Of a stretch of 9,914 nucleotides of DNA, positions 5,274 through 9,914 are shown in pieces. Each line of letters begins with the position of its first letter. The stretch's first letter is position 1. A program made the translations under genes and the position numbers. The notes beneath the pieces were generated by a model. The model did no database searches. It was not told where the DNA came from and was given only the letters and a program-made list of their open reading frames with translations. Source of the DNA: Planctomycetaceae bacterium (GTDB lineage Bacteria > Planctomycetota > Planctomycetia > Pirellulales > UBA1268); assembly GCA_947453125.1 (NCBI GenBank), contig CANGGC010000037.1, positions 1 through 9,914 on the forward strand, given 5' to 3'.

Positions 5274-8200
5274 GTGGCACGTCGCAAGACCGGATCGGAT
5301 ACGCAACAGGCTCTCTTCGCGGACGATCCGGCGCCGGCCGCGGCGTCAATTCCAACCGCTGGCGCGGCAGCGGATCCGACCGCAGTTCCGACCGCTACGT
5401 GCCATCGTCATTGGCTCGACCCCCGCTGCGGGATCCTCGCCTCGGCGGCCGACTGGCTGTTGGCCGAGGCCCGCAGCGCCTCAGGCGACGGCCGCGGCCG
5501 CGAGGATGCCAAGCGCGATGACGGAATCGTCGATCTCTCCGCGTTCACCGTCGTCGTCCCGGGGCGGGGGGCAGGCCACCGGCTGATCGAGATCCTCATC
5601 GACAAGACCGCGCCCCCTGGGGCGTCCGGCGGCAAGCGCGCTGCCCGTGGCGGGCGCCTCGTTCCCCCGCAGACCGTCACCCTCGGCACGCTTCCGGAGG
5701 AGCTCTACGAGCCGGCCAAGCCGCTCGCCGACACGGCGACCGAAACCCTCTGCTGGGTCGTGGCGCTCGCGGCCGCCAGCCAGCGCGACAGGCAACTCAT
5801 CGCCCCGCTCCCCGAGGAGCCACCGGAGGGCGATCCGGACGCCCGGGACCGGCCCGATCCCACGTCTCCCGCCTCCGACGCCACCTTCTCCACGGGGAGC
5901 CTGGAGGCTGCGCGGATGATGGTCTCGATGCACCGGGAATTGGCCGCCAATGGGCTGTCGTTCGCCGATCTTTCCCGGGCGGCCGACGAGGCCCTGCCGG
6001 GCTTCGGCGATCACGCCCGCTGGCAGGCACTGGCCCGGCTTGAGACGGTCTATCTCGCCGAGATCGACGCCCTTGGATTCTGGGATCGGCAGACCGCCCG
6101 GCGCGTCGCCGTGGAGCGGGGCGAAGTCGCCTTCGCCGGGCGGATCGTGCTCCTCGCCACGGTCGATGTCGATCCCCTCCAGCGGAGATTGTTGGCCGGT
6201 GTCCGCGGCCGGATCGACGCCCTGGTTCCCCTTCCCTCCGACATCGGGCCCGAGGCCGAGCAGTGCTTTGATGACTTCGGGGGGCTCGTCCCGGCCGCGT
6301 GGCAGGATCGTCCGCTGCCCCTTCCCCTCAATCGGATCGCGGTCGTCGACGACGGCGACAGCCAGGCCGTCGCCATCGTCGACTGGATCCGCGGCCTGGC
6401 CGGCACCCGGTCGGCCGACGAGATCACCGTCGCCGTTCCCGATCCGGCTGTCGTTCCGGCGATCGAGCAGCGCCTCGCCACAGCCGGCCTGGCCGGCAGG
6501 TATGCCGCCGGACGGACCGTCGAGCGATCGAGTCCCTGGCAGTTCGTCCACGCGATCTTCGCATGGATGCGGCGGCGCGAGTTCGCCCCTCTGGCCGATC
6601 TGCTCCGCTGCCCCGATTGCATCGCGTTGGTGCACCGTCGCACGGGGGAAGCGATCCCCGCCGCGATCGCCGATGGCGTTGCGCTCCGTCACCTGCCATG
6701 GGACGTCGACCGCGATCATCTCGCCGCCGCGGCATCCCATCCTCGGGAACGGGCGGAGAACGAGGCCTTCGTGGCGATCCTCGATTGCCTCGACGCTTGG
6801 CTGGCGCCGCTTGCGGCCGCGGCTACCGCCATCGATGCCGCCCAACGTTCCACGCGCTGGCAGCCCCCACAGGCGCGTGCCCCGCGCCCGCGGCGAGCTG
6901 CGCCGAAAGGGGCCGGTTCGGCTCCCGCTCCCCCGCTCGCCGCGGCGTGGGTCCGGTCGCTGCGGGAGGCCTGCACGGCGGCCGTGGAGGGAATCGACAT
7001 CGATCGTGACGACGCCTCGACGCGCGTCTTCTCCCGTTCGCTCGCCGCCCTCGGCGAGGAGCTCGCCGATCTGGAGACGCTTCCCGACCGGCTCGTCGCC
7101 GCCGCCGGATCAGCCGGGATGGAGCGACTGCTTCTCTCCGCATGGGGACGCACTCAGCTCCCGCCGCCCCAGGATCCGACGGCGATCGAGCTCGTCGGCT
7201 GGCTCGAGGTGGCCCTCGACGACAGCCCGGCCATGGCGATCACCAGTTGCGTCGAGGGGTGCCTGCCAGGGAGCGCCGGGCGGGATCCCCTCCTCCCCGA
7301 ACCGCTCCGTCAGGCCCTCGGCCTCGACAACGCCACCCGAACAGCCGCCCGAGACGCCTGGATGCTCGCCGTCGCCGCCGCCCGCGACGATCTCCTGGTC
7401 GTCGTCCCCCGCCGCGCTGCCGACGGTTCGCCGGCGGTCCCCAGCAGGCTCCTGTTCCGCCGCTCCCCCGACGAAGTCGTCGCCGCGGCGAAGCTTTTGT
7501 TTGCCCCCCCCCGGGCTGCGGCCACGGCCGGCCCTCCGACGGTTGTCCCATCCCGGCTGGTCGTCCCCGCGCCGAGCTTGGTGGTGATGCCGTCCTCGGC
7601 CGACTTCCCGCCGATGCGGGTCACCGAGTTCCGCGACTACCTCGCCTGCCCCTACCGGTACTGGCTCAAGCACCGCCTCGAGCTCTCGACCTCCGGTGAC
7701 GAGGCGCTCGAATTGGGGCCCGGCGACTTCGGAACGCTGATCCACGAGTGCCTCGACCGCTTCGGCAAGCATGAGGCGATTGCCTCGAGCGCCGATCCCC
7801 GAGAGATCAGCGACTGGCTCTCGGCCGCGCTCGATCGCTTTATTGACGAGCGCTACGGCCCCGGGGCGGCGCCGGCGGTGTTCGTGCAGGCGGAACTGGC
7901 GCGGCGACGGCTGCGCGAGTTTGCCCGCGTCCAAGCCGACCGCACCGGCGAGGGCTGGGTGATCCATGCCACCGAGCAGATCGTCCGCTCGTCGGCCTTC
8001 GTCGTCGACGGGGTGCCGGTGCGGCTGTCGGGAAAGATCGACCGCATCGACCATCACCCCGATGACGGCCGCTGGGAAGTGCTCGATTACAAGACTTCCG
8101 CCCGGGGAAAAACCCCTGAGCGCACCCATCGCGATGCCCGCGGCTGGATCGACCTCCAGCTGCCGCTTTACCGGCATCTCCTCATCGAGGTCGAGGGGAT

Positions 8201-8471
8201 GCCCGAGCTCGATCTGGCCAATCCGCTCCGGGTGGGCGTTGGCTACTTCAATGTCCCCGCCCGCGTCGAGGAAATCCGCATCGAGACCGCCTCGTGGACG
8301 ATGCCGGAGTACGACTCGGCGGACGAAGCCGCCCGCGAGGTCGTCCGCGCCGTCCGGGAGGGGCGATTCTGGCCCCGTAACGACGAGGCCGCAGGATCCT
8401 TTCCCGAGTTTGACGCGATCTGCCAGACCCACACCATCCGCGATGAGGAAGACGAGGGAGACTCCGCATGA
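5274..8471 (+). CDS. addB: AddB-like helicase-nuclease subunit (degenerate SF1 helicase plus RecB-family nuclease)
   Basis: A 1065-residue protein, predicted to be the nuclease-bearing second subunit of an AddAB complex that resects double-strand breaks for RecA-dependent repair. The N-terminal part is an inactivated superfamily I helicase. FTVVVPGRGAGHRLIEIL (91-108) sits where a Walker A would be but lacks GKT. Later helicase-like blocks remain (ITVAVPDPAVVPAIEQRL; AITSCVEGCLPG followed by an RDAWMLAVAAARD helix). The C-terminal PD-(D/E)XK domain starts at MRVTEFRDYLACPYRYWL (781-798). It has H824 in GTLIHECLDRF, D923 in GKIDRID, D938 and K940 in LDYKTS, and Q962/Y966 in QLPLY, so catalytic residues look intact. 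The C-terminal CxxC-type iron-sulfur cysteines of Bacillus AddB are not seen. A basic Pro/Ala-rich linker lies at about 524-558, and a nine-C run at 7504-7512 precedes the nuclease domain. The GTG start has a good Shine-Dalgarno. The stop overlaps addA by ATGA. Confidence 0.83.
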   Translation: MARRKTGSDTQQALFADDPAPAAASIPTAGAAADPTAVPTATCHRHWLDPRCGILASAADWLLAEARSASGDGRGREDAKRDDGIVDLSAFTVVVPGRGAGHRLIEILIDKTAPPGASGGKRAARGGRLVPPQTVTLGTLPEELYEPAKPLADTATETLCWVVALAAASQRDRQLIAPLPEEPPEGDPDARDRPDPTSPASDATFSTGSLEAARMMVSMHRELAANGLSFADLSRAADEALPGFGDHARWQALARLETVYLAEIDALGFWDRQTARRVAVERGEVAFAGRIVLLATVDVDPLQRRLLAGVRGRIDALVPLPSDIGPEAEQCFDDFGGLVPAAWQDRPLPLPLNRIAVVDDGDSQAVAIVDWIRGLAGTRSADEITVAVPDPAVVPAIEQRLATAGLAGRYAAGRTVERSSPWQFVHAIFAWMRRREFAPLADLLRCPDCIALVHRRTGEAIPAAIADGVALRHLPWDVDRDHLAAAASHPRERAENEAFVAILDCLDAWLAPLAAAATAIDAAQRSTRWQPPQARAPRPRRAAPKGAGSAPAPPLAAAWVRSLREACTAAVEGIDIDRDDASTRVFSRSLAALGEELADLETLPDRLVAAAGSAGMERLLLSAWGRTQLPPPQDPTAIELVGWLEVALDDSPAMAITSCVEGCLPGSAGRDPLLPEPLRQALGLDNATRTAARDAWMLAVAAARDDLLVVVPRRAADGSPAVPSRLLFRRSPDEVVAAAKLLFAPPRAAATAGPPTVVPSRLVVPAPSLVVMPSSADFPPMRVTEFRDYLACPYRYWLKHRLELSTSGDEALELGPGDFGTLIHECLDRFGKHEAIASSADPREISDWLSAALDRFIDERYGPGAAPAVFVQAELARRRLREFARVQADRTGEGWVIHATEQIVRSSAFVVDGVPVRLSGKIDRIDHHPDDGRWEVLDYKTSARGKTPERTHRDARGWIDLQLPLYRHLLIEVEGMPELDLANPLRVGVGYFNVPARVEEIRIETASWTMPEYDSADEAAREVVRAVREGRFWPRNDEAAGSFPEFDAICQTHTIRDEEDEGDSA
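8454..8460 (+). promoter_or_regulatory. Shine-Dalgarno GAGGGAG for addA
   Basis: GAGGGAG ends seven bases before the ATG at 8468, within the last codons of addB. It supports this start and efficient translation despite the ATGA overlap. Confidence 0.65.
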
Positions 8472-9914
8472 CATCGACCCCGCGCGACTCCCGCCGTCGC
8501 CCCGCGAAACCGGGCAAGGCTGCGGACGGAGACGTCTTGGCGACCTCCGCCGGCCCGACGACCAACGCCTCGGCGCCCGCGCCGGCGAGCCGCCCGCTCG
8601 AACCGATCGTCCGGGTGCTCGCCAGCGCCGGCACCGGCAAGACCCACGCCCTGTCGACGCGGCTGATCCGCCTCCTCGCCGACGGGGCCGAGATCGACGA
8701 CATCTTTGCCGCAACCTTCGCCCGCAAAGCGGCCGGCGAGATCCTCGCCCGGGTCCTCCAGCGACTCGCCGCAGCGGCCGATCCCTCAACACCAGCGGAG
8801 ACGTCCACACTGGCAGCGGCGATCGATCGGCCGACCGCCGACGCCCTGTTCTTCCGCGATCTCCTCGTCCGCGTCACGGCAAACGTCGACCGCCTGGCGG
8901 TAGGGACGCTCGATTCGTTCTTCGTGACCTGCGCCGATGCAGCCCGCTTCGAACTCGGGCTCCCGCCGGCCTGGTCGATTGGCACCGAGGCCGATCTCGC
9001 CAACCAGCGCCGGCGCGCGATCCACCGGACGATCTCCGACGCGCTCGCGGCCGGGCCCTCCGGGGGAAGCGGGGGCGACTCCCCTGCGAAGCTCCTGGCG
9101 ACGCTCATGGTGCATTCGTCCGGAGGCGCGACGACGACCGGCCTCGAGGAGGCGATCGAGAACATCGTCAACGATCTCGCGTCGCTCCACCGCGATGCCG
9201 AGCCGGCAGCCTGGGATTGGCTGACGGTGCCCAGGCCCCCGTCGGGCGAAGCGCTCTCGGCGGCGGTCGAGACGCTCCGGGCGAGCGTGTTCGACGATTC
9301 ACGCGTGGCCGACGCCCGGGATGCCGCCATCACCGCCTTGGAGCAGTCCGACTGGAAATCGCTCCTCTCGAAGGGGATCGTGCCGAAGCTCCTCGCCGGC
9401 GAGACGAAATACCAGCGGAAGCCGATCGATCCGGCTGTGGCTGGGGCGTACTGGACGATCATCGATCTGGTGAAATCAGTGATCCTGGCCCGCACGGCCA
9501 CCCAGACCAGGGCCTTCCGTGATCTCCTCGACCACTATGCGGCCACCGCCGACCGGCTCATGGCCAGCGACGGAATGGTGTCGTTCGACGACGTCACCAG
9601 GCTCGTCGGCTCCGCCGCCGGCGACGGCACCCTCGATGCCGCACGGTGGCGCGGAATCCGGTTCGCGAAGCATCTCCTCATCGACGAATTCCAAGACACC
9701 TCACCGAGCCAGTGGCGCGTCCTCGAGCGGCTCGCGGAACACGCCGTCACCGCTTCCGGCACCTTCTTCGCCGTCGGTGATCGGAAGCAGGCGATCTACG
9801 GCTGGCGCGGCGGGGCCGCGGAGCTGATCGATACCCTGCCCGATTTCTTCGCCGCCGGAAAGCGGCCGCTTGTGTCGCTCGACCTCGCCGCCAGTTATCG
9901 CTCGAGCCCTGCCA
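8468..9914 (+). CDS. addA: AddA / UvrD-REP-type ATP-dependent helicase, N-terminal part (runs off the window)
   Basis: The reading frame starts at the ATG overlapping the addB stop and is open for 482 codons to the window edge, so the 3' end is missing. It should be the ATP-driven motor of the AddAB end-resection complex. Superfamily I helicase motifs appear in order. They are Walker A ASAGTGKT (52-59, catalytic K58), motif Ia AATFARKAAGEI, motif Ic VGTLDSFF, Walker B LLIDEFQDTSPSQW with D406/E407, motif III GDRKQAIYGWRGG (437-449), and the start of motif IV (SYRSS, 476-480). The N-terminal 45 residues are a Ser/Pro/Ala-rich tail ahead of the conserved fold. Motifs V and VI and any C-terminal nuclease domain lie outside. 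That matters, because AddA carries a second nuclease while plain UvrD does not. Assignment as addA and not UvrD or PcrA rests on the overlap with addB and the RecB/AddA-like TFARKAA and GWRGG motifs. A GAGGGAG upstream supports the start. Confidence 0.85.
   Translation, partial: MTSTPRDSRRRPAKPGKAADGDVLATSAGPTTNASAPAPASRPLEPIVRVLASAGTGKTHALSTRLIRLLADGAEIDDIFAATFARKAAGEILARVLQRLAAAADPSTPAETSTLAAAIDRPTADALFFRDLLVRVTANVDRLAVGTLDSFFVTCADAARFELGLPPAWSIGTEADLANQRRRAIHRTISDALAAGPSGGSGGDSPAKLLATLMVHSSGGATTTGLEEAIENIVNDLASLHRDAEPAAWDWLTVPRPPSGEALSAAVETLRASVFDDSRVADARDAAITALEQSDWKSLLSKGIVPKLLAGETKYQRKPIDPAVAGAYWTIIDLVKSVILARTATQTRAFRDLLDHYAATADRLMASDGMVSFDDVTRLVGSAAGDGTLDAARWRGIRFAKHLLIDEFQDTSPSQWRVLERLAEHAVTASGTFFAVGDRKQAIYGWRGGAAELIDTLPDFFAAGKRPLVSLDLAASYRSSPA

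Noticed and set aside
4220..5521. A 433-codon plus-strand open frame opposite the propeller gene and entering addB.
   Set aside because: The minus-strand frame has a signal peptide and five PD40 turns. The plus-strand translation shows no recognisable family and overlaps the addB start, so it is a high-GC antisense shadow.
5481..6845. A 454-codon minus-strand open frame inside addB.
   Set aside because: It is fully inside a well-supported gene, has no recognisable motifs, and shows codon-complement composition.
7110..8810. A 566-codon minus-strand open frame opposite the addB nuclease domain.
   Set aside because: The plus-strand frame contains all the nuclease motifs. The antisense product is low-complexity Gly/Arg/Asp-rich, as expected from the complement of GC-biased codons.
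7966..9522. A 518-codon plus-strand open frame spanning the addB-addA junction.
   Set aside because: Its translation is Arg/Pro/Ser-rich low complexity. The frame beginning at 8468 carries the complete helicase motif series instead.

Overview
The window is a GC-rich, gene-dense stretch of bacterial chromosome, most likely from a member of the Planctomycetota. This is inferred from family content, not from a marker gene: a CitMHS_2-type antiporter, a secreted DUF1080 protein, a DUF2293 protein, a short GGQ release-factor-like protein and a secreted PD40 propeller protein, all with strong G/C third-position bias. I see no tRNA, rRNA, insertion sequence, CRISPR array or prophage gene. No gene-free stretch exceeds 300 bases; the longest is the 154-base divergent gap at 5120-5273.

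Region 1 (1-3839, plus strand) is a run of five co-directional genes. They are the 3' end of a multi-pass Na+/H+ antiporter-like carrier, an RNase D homologue with two HRDC-like domains, a secreted DUF1080 (3-keto-disaccharide hydrolase family) protein, a DUF2293 protein, and a codon-independent release-factor-like protein. RNase D and the DUF1080 gene overlap by an ATGA. The next two gaps are 25 and 10 bases, so the last four genes probably form one transcript. Three of these four act, or plausibly act, on RNA or ribosomes; the secreted DUF1080 protein is the odd member.

Region 2 (3860-5119, minus strand) is one exported TolB/PD40-type beta-propeller protein. It converges on the release-factor gene across a 20-base gap that can fold into a stop-to-stop hairpin. 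It diverges from the next operon across a compact regulatory gap.

Region 3 (5274-9914, plus strand) is an AddAB-type double-strand-break repair pair. The first gene is an AddB-like subunit with a degenerate helicase region and a C-terminal RecB-family nuclease. The second, overlapping it by ATGA, is an AddA/UvrD-like helicase that runs off the right edge. The AddA reading frame is open to the window end and shows intact Walker A, DEFQDT, GDxKQ and YRS motifs. A perfect 10-bp inverted repeat around an 8-bp palindrome lies just upstream of addB. A nine-C homopolymer lies between the helicase-like and nuclease parts of addB.

I do not see a clearly new defence or mobile system. The best leads are the DUF2293/GGQ pair beside RNase D, the Asp-to-Glu change in the RNase D catalytic motif, the addB leader hairpin, and the slippage-prone addB tract.
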